Counted from the first letter of the stretch, positions 47,041 through 57,212 are shown. The stretch: DNA of 64,000 bases from Rheinheimera pacifica (GCF_024809855.1 NZ_JANUEM010000004.1:248001-312000); one strand, 5' to 3'. The notes: generated by a model not told the origin, from the letters alone. A program made the numbers and translations.

Positions 47041-48047
47041 TTACCGCTACAGCTGGTTGGCTTACCAAGTTCTTCAATTTCTCCGATAATATATTCCGAG
47101 TCTTTAAACCCGAGCTGCGTTGCTTTTTCCAACCACTGCAACGCTTTCGCTTTATCATCGTTACAAACATAGTACTCACCCAACCATGCTGCGGCATCCG
47201 GCTGCCCGTTATTGGCAGCCAACTTATATAATTCAAGTGCTTGTGGCTTATCGCTCTTACCAAGCCATCTGGCTAAAATATAGCCTGCCTCTGCATTATT
47301 CCTCTCACGAACCAGAAAATAATAAATCTCGCGACTTTTTGCTTCGTTTTTATCTACAGCTGTTCGACGCGTAAGAACTACAACGCCCGTATCAACTTCT
47401 ACCAATAAAGAGCCGGTACGGCTTGCATCAGCCACTTTAAGAAGCGTGGTATCGTCTAACGCCTTATAATCTCGCAGCGCATTCTCGTAGCCTGCAATCG
47501 CAGAGTTACCAACGCTTTTCTGTGTAACTTTTTGCAGCAGCTTTTCTGCTCCAGCCTCGCCATTGTCACGAAGTAATTCTGCATAACGAATTGCTGTCGC
47601 TTTTTCATCTGCAGTCGGATTCGTATGGGAAGTAAACATAGCGACACTTTTGTAAAGTGCAGGTACAGCTCCACCCTCAGCAGCTTTTTTCAGCATGATA
47701 TTAGATTCTATTTTAAGATCTCTGGCTATTGCTACAGCATTGCTGCTGTTTTCAACCGCTTTCTCCATTGAATACAGCGCCAAAACTTCAGATAAAAAAT
47801 ACTGATGAAGCGAGTCTCCTTGCTCCGCTTTTAGTATCAGCTCCATCGCCGCTGTGCTCGGCGTATCATAAGTACCAAATTCATGCTTGCCTTTGCTGTC
47901 TACCATGAACAGGATATCGCCTTTATCTTGGGTACAAGCCGTCCAAATTTTTTCGTACAGGTCGTTTTTAATTGAGCTTAGACAATCAGCCTGAACTGAT
48001 AATGGTAGCAAGCAAATACTGAGTAACATTAAAACGTTCGGCTTCAT
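47025..48047 (-). CDS. Secreted Sel1/TPR-repeat protein
   Basis: 340 aa with a signal peptide (MKPNVLMLLSICLLPLSVQA) and GGAG ahead of the ATG. Sel1-like repeats are visible at the C-terminal side: AEAGYILARWLGKSDKPQALELYKLAAN, then NGQPDAAAWLGEYYVCNDDKAKALQWLEKATQLG. An earlier helical region contains MLKKAAEGGAVPALYKS. Probably a periplasmic scaffold; partner unknown, though the overlapping membrane protein gene is an obvious candidate. It sits between the intact gcvP and the decayed gcvP 3' copy. Confidence 0.85.
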   Translation of the reverse strand: MKPNVLMLLSICLLPLSVQADCLSSIKNDLYEKIWTACTQDKGDILFMVDSKGKHEFGTYDTPSTAAMELILKAEQGDSLHQYFLSEVLALYSMEKAVENSSNAVAIARDLKIESNIMLKKAAEGGAVPALYKSVAMFTSHTNPTADEKATAIRYAELLRDNGEAGAEKLLQKVTQKSVGNSAIAGYENALRDYKALDDTTLLKVADASRTGSLLVEVDTGVVVLTRRTAVDKNEAKSREIYYFLVRERNNAEAGYILARWLGKSDKPQALELYKLAANNGQPDAAAWLGEYYVCNDDKAKALQWLEKATQLGFKDSEYIIGEIEELGKPTSCSGNWVSN

Positions 48048-48159
48048 TTCGTCTCCACTTCAATCAATAACTCAGATAAGTTGGCAGAATAACAGTGTTT
48101 GTAACTGAATTACCAACGTCAGTTAAGCCGGACGCCTGAAAACAAAGTTAAATATGCTG

Positions 48160-48190
48160 ATAAAAAACCCCGGCACGCTGGCCGGGGTTT
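48160..48190 (-). terminator. Rho-independent terminator after gcvP
   Basis: On the minus strand AACCCCGGC / GCCGGGGTT with a short loop is followed by TTTTTT. A near copy is part of the decayed gcvP end at 46050. Confidence 0.88.
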
Positions 48191-48218
48191 TAGTTGTTAC
48201 TGCATAAACGCTAAACGC

Positions 48219-51110
48219 TTACCGATACGCTTCCGGGCTTGGGCATGAACAAATCAGGTTGCGGTCGCCGTATACATCGTCGATACGGGTAACCGTTGGC
48301 CAGAACTTGTTCTCTGCCACGTAAGCTGCCGGGAAGGCGGCGTACTGGCGCTCGTAGGCGCGGTCCCATGCCGGGTCGAAAATGTCTTGCATGGTATGCG
48401 GTGCATAGGCCAGTGGGTTGTTGTCCACTGTCCACTCACCCGCTTCTACCTTGGCAATTTCAGCGCGTATGGTGCTCATCGCTTCGATAAATTTATCCAG
48501 CTCTGCTTTGCTTTCTGATTCTGTTGGCTCAATCATCAGCGTGCCAGCTACCGGGAAGCTCATTGTTGGTGAGTGGTAACCAAAGTCCATTAAACGCTTG
48601 GCAATATCCATCTCGGTAATGCCACTGGCTTCTTTAAGCGGGCGAATGTCGATAATACATTCGTGCGCTACCCGGCCGTTGGTACCGCGGTACAGTACCG
48701 GGAATAACGGGTCGAGCTTTTTCGCCATGTAGTTTGCGTTCAGGATGGCGTATTCAGTAGCCTGTTTTAAGCCCTCGCCGCCCATCATCGCAATGTACAT
48801 CCAGCTGATTGGCAATATACCGGCGCTACCGAACGGTGCTGCAGATACCGCGCCGTTATCGCTGCCGGTGCCATCAATGCTTACCACTGCATGGTTAGGC
48901 AGGAATGGTGCTAAATGGCTTTTCACGCCAATCGGGCCCATGCCAGGGCCGCCACCGCCGTGTGGAATACAGAAGGTTTTGTGCAGGTTTAAGTGCGATA
49001 CGTCTGAGCCGATAAAGCCAGGTGCGGTTAAGCCCACCTGGGCGTTCATATTGGCGCCGTCCATATACACCTGGCCGCCGTAGCTGTGAATAATGTCGCA
49101 CAGCTCACGGATACTCTCTTCAAATACACCGTGGGTAGATGGATAAGTTACCATGATAGCGGCTAAGCGGTCGCCCACTTCAGCGGCTTTGGCTTTTAAA
49201 TCGGCCATATCGATATTGCCGCGCTTGTCGCACTCAACCAGTACTACGTCGTAGCTGGTCATGGCGGCAGTAGCCGGGTTAGTACCGTGCGCCGATACCG
49301 GAATTAAACAGATATTACGATGGCCTTCACCGCGGCTTTCGTGGTACTTACGAATTGCCACCATACCGGCGTACTCGCCCTGCGCGCCCGAGTTTGGCTG
49401 CATAGAGATATTGTCGTAACCGGTAATGTTTACCAGCCAGTCGCCCAGTTGATTAATCATCTCGTAGTAACCTTCTGCCTGGTCGCGCGGCACGAACGGG
49501 TGCAACGAACCAAACTCTGGCCAGGTTACCGGGATCATCTCGGCGGTGGCATTTAGCTTCATGGTGCATGAGCCAAGCGAAATCATCGAGTGGTTTAATG
49601 ATAAATCTTTGTTTTCCAGCTTTTTGATATAACGCAGCATCTCAGTTTCAGAGTGATACTGGTTAAATACCGGGTGGCCCAGCACGCTGTCGTTACGCTG
49701 TAGTTCAGCAGGAATAGATTTGCTGCCGTCTTTAACAATAGCGCTATCCAGCGTATCTACATTTAAGCCGTGGTTTGTGCCCAGCACGATATCAAACAGC
49801 TCAGCAATATCTGCGCTGCTGGTGGCTTCGTGGAAGCTTACCGCCAACGAGTCAGCTACATCGGTACGCAGGTTAACACCGGCCGCTAAAGCACGGTTGA
49901 TAACGTCGGCACGGTTAGCCACTTTAAAGGTAATGGTGTCAAACCAGTGTTGGTTTACTAAGGCCACGCCTTTGGCTTGTAAACCAGCAGCAAAAAGATC
50001 AGCGCTGCGGTGAATACGCAGGGCGATATTTTTCAGCCCCTGCGGGCCATGATATACCGCGTAAAACGATGCCATATTGGCCAGTAATACCTGCGCAGTA
50101 CAAATGTTAGAGTTGGCTTTTTCGCGGCGGATATGTTGCTCGCGCGTTTGCATTGCCATACGCAGTGCCTGGTTACCGCGGCGGTCTTTCGACACACCAA
50201 TAATGCGGCCAGGCATAGAGCGCTTGTAAGCATCGCGGGTAGCAAAAAACGCCGCGTGCGGGCCGCCGTAGGCCATAGGCACACCAAAACGCTGGGCGCT
50301 GCCCAATACTACATCGGCGCCTAACTGGCCTGGGGCTTTTAACAGCATCAGCGCCATAGGATCAGTGGCAACGGCCACAATGGCTTTTTTCGCCTGTAAC
50401 TGCGCAATTAATTCGCTGTCGTTACGGATCTCACCGTTAGTGGCAGGGTATTGAATAAGCGCACCAAATACATCGTGCGTGGCGGCATCGGCCGCTTTGC
50501 CAACTACGATGTCAAAGCCGAACATTTCGGCGCGGGTTTTTACCACGTCGATGGTTTGCGGGTGAACATCGTCGCTAATAAAGTACAGGTTAGACTTGCT
50601 CTTGGTTACGCGCTTGGCCAATGCCATAGCTTCAGCGGCGGCAGTGGCTTCGTCCAGCAACGAGGCACTGGCCAGCTCCATACCGGTTAAATCCAGCGTT
50701 AATTGCTGGAAGTTTAACAGCGATTCTAACCGGCCTTGGGCAATTTCCGGCTGGTATGGCGTATAAGCGGTGTACCAGCCTGGGTTTTCCAGCACATTAC
50801 GCAGGATAACATTCGGCGTTAACGTTGGGTGATAACCCATGCCAATGTAAGATTTGAACATTTTGTTCTTTGCCGCAGCTTGCTTTAACACAGCCAGCGC
50901 ATCGGCTTCAGTGCGGGCCGGGCCTGTAGCCAATGGCGTAGTCAGGCGGATATCAGCCGGTACCGTTTGGGCAATCAGCGCTTCAATGCTGTCTACACCC
51001 AGCTCATTTAGCATGGCTGCGGTTTCTGCCGCGTCCGGGCCGATATGGCGCTGAATAAATTCGTCGTGGTTCGCAAGTTGCGACAGGGTTTTCACAGCGG
51101 AGTTGGTCAT
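48219..51110 (-). CDS. gcvP: Glycine dehydrogenase (decarboxylating), P protein
   Basis: 963 aa, single-chain form. It decarboxylates glycine using PLP and passes the aminomethyl group to GcvH lipoamide. The PLP lysine lies in [21 protein letters not shown] in the C-terminal half; FIQRHIGPD near the N terminus and [20 protein letters not shown] are also typical. It is the last gene of gcvT-gcvH-gcvP, with a 104-bp gap containing a hairpin before it. Confidence 0.98.
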   Translation of the reverse strand: MTNSAVKTLSQLANHDEFIQRHIGPDAAETAAMLNELGVDSIEALIAQTVPADIRLTTPLATGPARTEADALAVLKQAAAKNKMFKSYIGMGYHPTLTPNVILRNVLENPGWYTAYTPYQPEIAQGRLESLLNFQQLTLDLTGMELASASLLDEATAAAEAMALAKRVTKSKSNLYFISDDVHPQTIDVVKTRAEMFGFDIVVGKAADAATHDVFGALIQYPATNGEIRNDSELIAQLQAKKAIVAVATDPMALMLLKAPGQLGADVVLGSAQRFGVPMAYGGPHAAFFATRDAYKRSMPGRIIGVSKDRRGNQALRMAMQTREQHIRREKANSNICTAQVLLANMASFYAVYHGPQGLKNIALRIHRSADLFAAGLQAKGVALVNQHWFDTITFKVANRADVINRALAAGVNLRTDVADSLAVSFHEATSSADIAELFDIVLGTNHGLNVDTLDSAIVKDGSKSIPAELQRNDSVLGHPVFNQYHSETEMLRYIKKLENKDLSLNHSMISLGSCTMKLNATAEMIPVTWPEFGSLHPFVPRDQAEGYYEMINQLGDWLVNITGYDNISMQPNSGAQGEYAGMVAIRKYHESRGEGHRNICLIPVSAHGTNPATAAMTSYDVVLVECDKRGNIDMADLKAKAAEVGDRLAAIMVTYPSTHGVFEESIRELCDIIHSYGGQVYMDGANMNAQVGLTAPGFIGSDVSHLNLHKTFCIPHGGGGPGMGPIGVKSHLAPFLPNHAVVSIDGTGSDNGAVSAAPFGSAGILPISWMYIAMMGGEGLKQATEYAILNANYMAKKLDPLFPVLYRGTNGRVAHECIIDIRPLKEASGITEMDIAKRLMDFGYHSPTMSFPVAGTLMIEPTESESKAELDKFIEAMSTIRAEIAKVEAGEWTVDNNPLAYAPHTMQDIFDPAWDRAYERQYAAFPAAYVAENKFWPTVTRIDDVYGDRNLICSCPSPEAYR

Positions 51111-51148
51111 GCCTTGAATGTCCTGGTAAGGTTTCGTTGCTACTAAAG

Positions 51149-51195
51149 TTAAGCCCCGTGGCTGAACAGTTAACTGGTACGGGCACGGGGCTTAA
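51149..51195 (-). promoter_or_regulatory. Long hairpin between gcvH and gcvP
   Basis: TTAAGCCCCGTG and CACGGGGCTTAA make a 12-bp perfect stem around a 23-nt loop that itself contains the palindrome CAGTTAACTG. There is no T tract directly after it. It could be an RNase processing or stability element that sets the H to P ratio. Confidence 0.6.
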
Positions 51196-51214
51196 ATGGA
51201 TTGACTATGCTGGC

Positions 51215-51601
51215 TTACTCGTCGATAGAGTTTTTGTAACCGGCTGCGTCTAACAGCGCTGATAACTCAGAGGTATCAGACACTTTAATTTTAAACATCC
51301 AACCATCTTCGTACGGGCTGCTGTTTACCAGCTCTGGTGCATCGGCCAGTGCTTCGTTAACTTCTACAATTTCACCAGACAGCGGCGCATAAATATCAGA
51401 GGCAGCTTTAACAGATTCGGCTACGGCGCAGTCATCGCCCTGGGTTACGGCATCGCCTACGTCCGGCAGCTCAACAAACACCATATCACCCAGCAGACCC
51501 TGGGCGTGTTCAGTAATACCTACAGTGTAGATACCGTTGCCTTCGTCGCGCGCCCACTCGTGGCTGCTGGCGTATTTCAATGTATTAGGAATTGAGCTCA
51601 T
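51215..51601 (-). CDS. gcvH: Glycine cleavage system H protein
   Basis: 128 aa. The lipoylated lysine lies in [18 protein letters not shown]. It carries the aminomethyl intermediate between GcvP and GcvT. It lies 57 bp downstream of gcvT. Confidence 0.98.
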   Translation of the reverse strand: MSSIPNTLKYASSHEWARDEGNGIYTVGITEHAQGLLGDMVFVELPDVGDAVTQGDDCAVAESVKAASDIYAPLSGEIVEVNEALADAPELVNSSPYEDGWMFKIKVSDTSELSALLDAAGYKNSIDE

Positions 51602-51658
51602 TGTTTAATCCTTAGCTGGTGTCTTTTATTTAATATAGTTTTTAATTACTGTCACAGT

Positions 51659-52738
51659 TTAGATGACTTTCTTACTCATGCGCACGAAAGCAGGTTTAAC
51701 TACTTTAACCGGCACCATCTTACCGCGAATATCAACTTCAGCTACCTCGCCCACCGTAGCCGGTACCCGTGCCATCGCAATACTGTAGCCCAGAGTAGGC
51801 GAGAAAGTGCCAGAGGTAATTTCACCTTCGCCGCCTTCTACCACTACGCGCTGGCCATGGCGTAATACGCCTTTGGCTTCCATTACCAGGCCAACCAGTT
51901 TGAAGGTGCCTTCGGCTTTATGCTGCTCTAACGCTTTACGGCCGATAAAGTTACGCTCTTCTGGTGCCCAGGCGATAGTCCACCCCATATTGGCCGCCAG
52001 TGGCGATACGCTTTCGTCCATATCCTGGCCGTATAAGTTCATACCGGCTTCTAAACGCAGGGTATCACGCGCACCTAAACCGGCTGGCGCTACACCAGCA
52101 TCCAGCAATTTTTGCCAGAAGTCGGCAGCTTGCTCGTTTGGCAGGGCAATTTCGTAACCGTCTTCACCGGTGTAACCGGTAGTGGCAATAAACAGTTCAC
52201 CGGCCTGCACACCAAAAAATGGTTTCATACCGGCAACAGCAGCTTGCTGCTCAGCCGTTAATAAGGTGGCTACTTTAGTTTTAGCATTCGGGCCCTGTAC
52301 GGCAATCATGGCGAACTCAGGGCGCTCGGTAACGCTTACACCAAAAGCACCGGCTTCTTTAGTGATGTGAGCTAAGTCTTTTTCACGGGTGGCTGAATTA
52401 ACCACCAGGCGGAAGAAATCTTCCTGCAGAAAATACACAATTAAATCGTCAATTACGCCACCGGCTTCATTTAACATGCCACTGTACAGCGCTTTGCCCG
52501 GCACGGTCAGTTTTGCTACATCGTTTGCCAGCAAATAACGTAAAAAGGCGCGGGTGTCTGCGCCTTTTAAGTCAACAATAGTCATGTGGGAAACGTCGAA
52601 CATACCAGCGTCGCGGCGTACCGCGTGGTGTTCTTCAATTTGAGAGCCGTAGTTGATTGGCATGTCCCAGCCGAAGAAGTCGACCATTTTGGCACCGGCT
52701 TCGAGGTGTTTGCCATGTAACGCAGTTTGATTAGCCAT
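51659..52738 (-). CDS. gcvT: Aminomethyltransferase, T protein
   Basis: 359 aa. It transfers the methylene group to tetrahydrofolate and releases ammonia. Typical blocks: [61 protein letters not shown]. First gene of the gcv operon; I found no glycine-riboswitch core in the 189-bp leader. Confidence 0.98.
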   Translation of the reverse strand: MANQTALHGKHLEAGAKMVDFFGWDMPINYGSQIEEHHAVRRDAGMFDVSHMTIVDLKGADTRAFLRYLLANDVAKLTVPGKALYSGMLNEAGGVIDDLIVYFLQEDFFRLVVNSATREKDLAHITKEAGAFGVSVTERPEFAMIAVQGPNAKTKVATLLTAEQQAAVAGMKPFFGVQAGELFIATTGYTGEDGYEIALPNEQAADFWQKLLDAGVAPAGLGARDTLRLEAGMNLYGQDMDESVSPLAANMGWTIAWAPEERNFIGRKALEQHKAEGTFKLVGLVMEAKGVLRHGQRVVVEGGEGEITSGTFSPTLGYSIAMARVPATVGEVAEVDIRGKMVPVKVVKPAFVRMSKKVI

Positions 52739-52842
52739 TGTTATGTCCTGCTTAATGTAAGGCCCGCAAGGCGCCGGAAATTCAGCGCAGCTGCTTGGTT
52801 TTAGTTAACTTAGGCAGCATCAGCGGATAAAAAGGCGCCCGG

Positions 52843-52869
52843 ATTATAACGCAAGGCTACCGTTGCCAA
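52843..52869 (-). promoter_or_regulatory. Promoter-like sequence for gcvTHP
   Basis: TATAAT (52843-52848) with TTGGCA upstream (52864-52869) on the minus strand. The 15-bp spacer is short, so the -35 call is weaker than the -10 call. Confidence 0.5.
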
Positions 52870-52927
52870 CAGCCCCAGATTAATTAGTTTTTGTAATGCG
52901 ACTGCCGCAATAACCAAAAAAACTAAC

Positions 52928-54151
52928 TCAGGCGCGCCGCGCCGTTTTGGCCTGTGGCTTGGCCAGTTTGGGCAAGTCACCACTGTTGCCAAGGGCTGCA
53001 GCAATGATCTGGCCTTTTAGCCACGGCAGTTGGTTAACACTACTCATACCAACAGCTCTTACCAGCTTTAGCAGCGGCTGCGAACTGCTAAAACCACGTT
53101 TAAAAGCTTCCATCGCTGCGATCAGAGTTTGTGCCTCAGCCTTACGCCAGCGCTCATAACGGCGCAGCATGCGGTTGTCGGTAAAGTCTTTATTATTGCT
53201 AACATATTCACTGATTAGTTCTGCTAATGCAGTAACGTCCATCAGGCCTAAATTCATGCCCTGCCCGGCTAACGGATGAATGCTGTGCGCCGCATCAGCC
53301 ACCAACACCACCCGGCCACGCAGCCAATTGCTGGCATAGCGCATTTTCAGGCCAAAAGCTTTCGGCGTATTGTGTAGCTGCAACACTCCCAGCACACTGT
53401 TACTGGCCGCAGTAAGTGCCTGATTAAAGGTGTTGTTGTCCATTGCCAGCAGCTCTTTGGCCCGTTCAGGGTTACAGCTCCAGACAATAGAACATTGTTG
53501 CGGATCAGGCAGCGGTAACAGGGCCAGCGGCCCGGTTGGCAAAAATACCTGTCTGGCGGTATTCTGGTGCGGCTGTTCAGTATTAATAGTGGCAACTATG
53601 GCCTGCTGCTCGTAATCCCAATGGGTAAGCGGCAGTTGCATCGCCGTGCGTACCATCGAATTTACGCCATCGGCACCTACCAGCAAGCGGCTTAACAGTA
53701 ATTGCTGCTGGTTAATGTTAATCAGCACATCACGTTCGCTTTGCACCAGGCTGTTAATGCTGCAGTTAAACTCAAAGCGTACATTGCTGTGCGGCTGTAA
53801 CTGCTGATACAACGCCACACGAACCTGTTCGTTGTCGCAAATCCAGCCCAGTTCAGGCAAGCGTTCGGCTTTGGCATCAAATCCAATACGGGCAAAGCTG
53901 TCGGCATCCCACACCTGCATACGGTTATAGCTTTGTGCTGTAGCGGCAATAGCAGGCCAGGCTCCAATGTGGCTAAGCACCCGCTGCGATGCCAGGTTAA
54001 GTGCGCTAACGCGCTGATGGTTAATATTGCTGCTATGCGGCGCGCTGCCCTGTTCCAGTACAACAATTTGCAGGCCAAGGGGGGCCAGCAGCAAAGCCAG
54101 CGTTAAACCGGCGCTGCCAGCCCCAACAATAGTAATATCAACATTTTGCAT
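52928..54151 (-). CDS. ubiI: UbiI-type ubiquinone hydroxylase
   Basis: 407 aa FAD monooxygenase: dinucleotide fold ITIVGAGSAGLTLALLL, the DG motif LLVGADGVNSMVR, and GD motif VVLVADAAHSIHPLAGQGMNLGLMD. The order ubiH-ubiI and closeness to VisC favour UbiI, which hydroxylates C5 of the ubiquinone ring. Starts 1 bp after ubiH. In E. coli these genes follow pepP; no pepP is seen here. Confidence 0.9.
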   Translation of the reverse strand: MQNVDITIVGAGSAGLTLALLLAPLGLQIVVLEQGSAPHSSNINHQRVSALNLASQRVLSHIGAWPAIAATAQSYNRMQVWDADSFARIGFDAKAERLPELGWICDNEQVRVALYQQLQPHSNVRFEFNCSINSLVQSERDVLININQQQLLLSRLLVGADGVNSMVRTAMQLPLTHWDYEQQAIVATINTEQPHQNTARQVFLPTGPLALLPLPDPQQCSIVWSCNPERAKELLAMDNNTFNQALTAASNSVLGVLQLHNTPKAFGLKMRYASNWLRGRVVLVADAAHSIHPLAGQGMNLGLMDVTALAELISEYVSNNKDFTDNRMLRRYERWRKAEAQTLIAAMEAFKRGFSSSQPLLKLVRAVGMSSVNQLPWLKGQIIAAALGNSGDLPKLAKPQAKTARRA

Positions 54152-54152
54152 G

Positions 54153-55349
54153 TTAGCTCCGCAGCCCCATGGCTTGTTCGGCCACCGGGCGTTTTAATTC
54201 ATCGCAAAGAGTCATGGCCAGTAAACCGGTATTACGTGCCAGCGCCATTAAGCGCGAGCGGTTAGAAAAAATACGCACCAGGGCATCGGTGGCAGTGGTT
54301 ACGGTATTGATATCTTGCTGGCGGGCTTGCTGATAGGCGCGCAGCATGGCATAACCACCAATATCGTGCGGCGCAGCTGTAACCTGGCGTACCAGCCCGG
54401 CAATATCGCGCAGCGCCAGATTAAAGCCCTGGCCAGCTATTGGGTGTACATTGTGCAAACTGTTACCTAGCAGCGCTGTGCGATGACGCACTATATCGCC
54501 GCTGACACGTAAACTAAGCGGGTAACTGGCCCGTTTACCTGCCCCACTGAAGATACCGGCGCGATAGCCAAATGCCTGCTGTACCTGTGCGACAAAGGCA
54601 GTGTCGTCAAGCTGCATTAATTTATCTGCATCTTGCGGTGTGGCGGTGTACACCAGTGAATAGCGCTGGCGGGTAAGCGGCAACAATGCGATGGGGCCAT
54701 GTTCAGTAAAACGCTCAAACGCCGTATGCTGATGTCCCTGCGCTAATGCCAGATTGGCGATAACGGCATGCTGCTGATACTGGCGCTCCTGCACTGCAAA
54801 ACCTGCCAGGCTGCGGCTGGGTGATACCCCCCCTTCGGCAATCAGCAGTAATTTGGCTTGCAGCACGGTACCGTCATTTAATATCAGCATCTGCTGCTGT
54901 TGCATTGGCGTTATTGCAGTAAGGGTATTGGGGGCAAAGCGCAGTAACTGTTTATAACCTGCCAGTTTTTGTGCCAATAGCGCGCCTAAGTGCTCTACTT
55001 CCAGCACATACCCCAGTGCCTGTTGCTGGTATTCTGCCGCACTAAGCCGGGTTTTACCGAAATGGCCGCGATCAGATACATGAATATGCTCAATGGCGCA
55101 GGCTTTAGGTTTAATGTCAGGCCAAAGCCCCCATTGCTGCAGCAAATCAACACTGGCTGCAGCCAGCGCTATACTGCGGCTGTCAAAACTGGCCTGGCTA
55201 ACAGTTTCAGCTTGCTGTTCAATAATCGCCAGCTTAAGCGCCGGGTTAGCCTGCAGCAATGCCCAGGCCAAAGTGCTGCCAGCCATACCGCCGCCACTGA
55301 TCACAATATCAAACAGCGGTAAATCTGAAATTACAGCAGTCTGTGTCAT
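54153..55349 (-). CDS. ubiH: UbiH-type ubiquinone hydroxylase
   Basis: 398 aa, same fold as its neighbour: IVISGGGMAGSTLAWALL, the UbiH-typical HVSDRGHFGKTRL and ALGYVLEVEHLG, and LLGNSLHNVHPIAGQGFNLALRD. UbiH hydroxylates C6 in ubiquinone synthesis. Directly abuts ygfB upstream and ubiI downstream. Confidence 0.92.
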   Translation of the reverse strand: MTQTAVISDLPLFDIVISGGGMAGSTLAWALLQANPALKLAIIEQQAETVSQASFDSRSIALAAASVDLLQQWGLWPDIKPKACAIEHIHVSDRGHFGKTRLSAAEYQQQALGYVLEVEHLGALLAQKLAGYKQLLRFAPNTLTAITPMQQQQMLILNDGTVLQAKLLLIAEGGVSPSRSLAGFAVQERQYQQHAVIANLALAQGHQHTAFERFTEHGPIALLPLTRQRYSLVYTATPQDADKLMQLDDTAFVAQVQQAFGYRAGIFSGAGKRASYPLSLRVSGDIVRHRTALLGNSLHNVHPIAGQGFNLALRDIAGLVRQVTAAPHDIGGYAMLRAYQQARQQDINTVTTATDALVRIFSNRSRLMALARNTGLLAMTLCDELKRPVAEQAMGLRS

Positions 55350-55931
55350 TTAATGTAATGTCTTATTGCCAATGGGCTTAGGGCTGAATTTTTGTCCCAC
55401 TTCGGTATAACAGGCCAATGCCATCATACGGATATGCTCCAGCACCAGGAAATACGCTTCTTCGTTTTCTTCGCTGCTGCCATCATCGGTGGTGTGGATA
55501 TCAATACGGGTAACTTCACTCAGTTGATCCAGTGCTTCGCGTACGTCGTCAGATACCAGCGACAGATCAGTTTGCTGTACGGCGAAACCCACCAGAAAAG
55601 CCTGAGTCCATTCAACCATGGCGTCAAGGCGCTCTGGCAGGCTGTCGTCATCGCTTGGCAATAACATGCTAAAACTAAAGTCGTTTTGTGCCAATTCTTT
55701 GTGGGTAAGCTCAATAAGCCCGGCGACATGTTGCTTAACCTCTGCCGGTAATGCCTGGCCATCGTTAAGAAAATCGTGCAGCACCGGTAGCAACTGTTGC
55801 GCATCAGGCTCGACTCCGGCACTTAATAAACCGGCAATTAAACCATGCACTTCTGCAGCAGACGCCATAACATAAGCCTGATCCAGCTTGTAAGTCCACT
55901 CGTCGTAGGTTAGTAAAAAAGGGCTGCTCAT
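55350..55931 (-). CDS. ygfB: YgfB/UPF0149 family protein
   Basis: 193 aa from the ATG at 55931; a longer frame adds 23 residues and is unlikely. Helical protein with ASAAEVHGLIAGLLSAG near the start and EAYFLVLEHIRMMALACYTE at the end, as in UPF0149. Unlike some family members it has no C-terminal SEC-C zinc motif. Function is poorly known; it heads the ygfB-ubiH-ubiI set. Confidence 0.92.
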   Translation of the reverse strand: MSSPFLLTYDEWTYKLDQAYVMASAAEVHGLIAGLLSAGVEPDAQQLLPVLHDFLNDGQALPAEVKQHVAGLIELTHKELAQNDFSFSMLLPSDDDSLPERLDAMVEWTQAFLVGFAVQQTDLSLVSDDVREALDQLSEVTRIDIHTTDDGSSEENEEAYFLVLEHIRMMALACYTEVGQKFSPKPIGNKTLH

Positions 55932-56127
55932 ATAACTGTTCGTGCTGTGATTACCTGCCTTTATGCTACCACCCCGGCGAAAAAGCGCCAACCTTCGCAC
56001 TGTAGTTTTAATAATGGCTTAAAGCGTAAACAAAAGTTGCTGCAAAACCATGCAACTAACATCGGCAGGCACAAAACTGCGATGAATAACCTTATACAGA
56101 GCAAACTGCGGTGTTATACTCAAGCCT

Positions 56128-56312
56128 GTTCTCTGGATTGTTAGTGATCAGGTGGATGTCCCTGAGCCGATAATTGTTTTTACCCAGGGATTCTTCTGCG
56201 CTGCCAGTGTGCAAGCCCGGCCCGTACCGGGAAGCCTGAGGCAGCCATCTGACTCCCGCCTTGAACCTATGGTTCAAGGGCTAACACCAGACACGGCAAT
56301 TTGGAGAACCTC
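56128..56312 (+). ncRNA. ssrS: 6S RNA
   Basis: The conserved pieces occur in order: TTCTCTGGATTG at the 5' end pairing with CAATTTGGAGAA at the 3' end, GTCCCTGAGCCGATAATT, and CGCCTTGAACCTATGGTTCAAGGGCTAACACC. It lies directly upstream of fau, as in E. coli. A -10 box TATACT is at 56115-56120. 6S RNA binds sigma-70 RNA polymerase in stationary phase. End points are good to a few bases. Confidence 0.93.
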
Positions 56313-56347
56313 TTTTATTCTGCCGCCGTTCAGGCATACTTATTTGC

Positions 56348-56983
56348 ATGACCAGTACCATACCCAAGCCAGCTTTGCCCGACACAACAAACCAGCGCCA
56401 GCAACTGAGAAAACTTACCCGTTCTAAAAGGCAACAGCTCAGTGCTGAGGCGCAGCAACAGGTAGCTACAGATTTAGCCGCAAAGGTGCTTGCCAGCAAT
56501 ATTATTACGCCAGGCCAGCATATAGCGCTGTATTTAGCCAACGACGGCGAGCTGGATACCTATCCGCTTATTCAGGCTCTATGGCAGCTGGGCAAAAGCG
56601 TTTATCTGCCGGTACTGCACCCCTTTGTTGCCGGGTATTTGTTGTTTGTGCGCTACGATAAAGACACCCTGCTGTACCCGAATAAATTTGGCATACCTGA
56701 ACCTTTGCCAGCCTGCCACCGGCTGATACCGCTGCAGCAGCTGGATATTATTTTTACGCCGTTGGTTGCCTTTGATGCTGCCGGTAACCGCCTGGGTATG
56801 GGCGGCGGCTTTTATGATCGCACTTTGTCACAACTCTCCCCCGACAGCCACTGTCAGGTTATCGGCCTGGCGCATAACTGCCAGCAGGTTGATGCTGTGC
56901 CAGGTGAAGCCTGGGATATTCCGCTAAAGCAGATTATTACGCCGGATCACTACTTCGATTTTCGTCGAGCAATTGATGCTTAA
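56348..56983 (+). CDS. fau: 5-formyltetrahydrofolate cyclo-ligase
   Basis: 211 aa. Typical N-terminal LRKLTRSKRQQLSAEAQQQ and the ATP/folate loop GNRLGMGGGFYDRTL. It converts 5-formyl-THF to 5,10-methenyl-THF. Probably cotranscribed with 6S RNA, 35 bp downstream of it. Confidence 0.96.
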   Translation: MTSTIPKPALPDTTNQRQQLRKLTRSKRQQLSAEAQQQVATDLAAKVLASNIITPGQHIALYLANDGELDTYPLIQALWQLGKSVYLPVLHPFVAGYLLFVRYDKDTLLYPNKFGIPEPLPACHRLIPLQQLDIIFTPLVAFDAAGNRLGMGGGFYDRTLSQLSPDSHCQVIGLAHNCQQVDAVPGEAWDIPLKQIITPDHYFDFRRAIDA

Positions 56984-56994
56984 TCACAAAAGCA

Positions 56995-57089
56995 GGCCAG
57001 AAACGCGATCTGGTCGTCACAGAGTGTCTGAGCCCTGCCGCAGGCAGTAGGGCGAGTTGCTGTGACGAGCCAGAGCAGGTATTGTGGCC
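56995..57089. repeat. Large nested palindrome between fau and rpiA
   Basis: Five nested inverted arms can be seen: GGCCA/TGGCC (56995-57089), CTGG/CCAG, CGTCACAG/CTGTGACG (57015-57022 and 57060-57067), GCCCT/AGGGC, and CTGCC/GGCAG. They would fold one long stem of about 95 nt. No T run follows, so it is not a simple terminator. Confidence 0.7.
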
Positions 57090-57212
57090 GGCGTTTGCTC
57101 ACTGCAACATCGGCAAACAACTGTTTTGCCCTTTTTCCGTTTTTGCCCTTTTGTCAGCAGGCCCTTTCGATATAATATCCATCTGTATGGCTAAACGAAT
57201 TTGGAACAGCTG

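Noticed and set aside
40507-48218. An integrase or transposase for the island
   Set aside because: None of the frames resembles one, so a mobile element is inferred only from the 3'-end scars.
52883-52925. Terminator between ubiI and gcvT
   Set aside because: The inverted repeat is imperfect and AT-rich with several mismatches, so I did not list it.
52739-52927. Glycine riboswitch upstream of gcvT
   Set aside because: The leader is short and lacks the conserved aptamer core; only promoter-like sequence was found.
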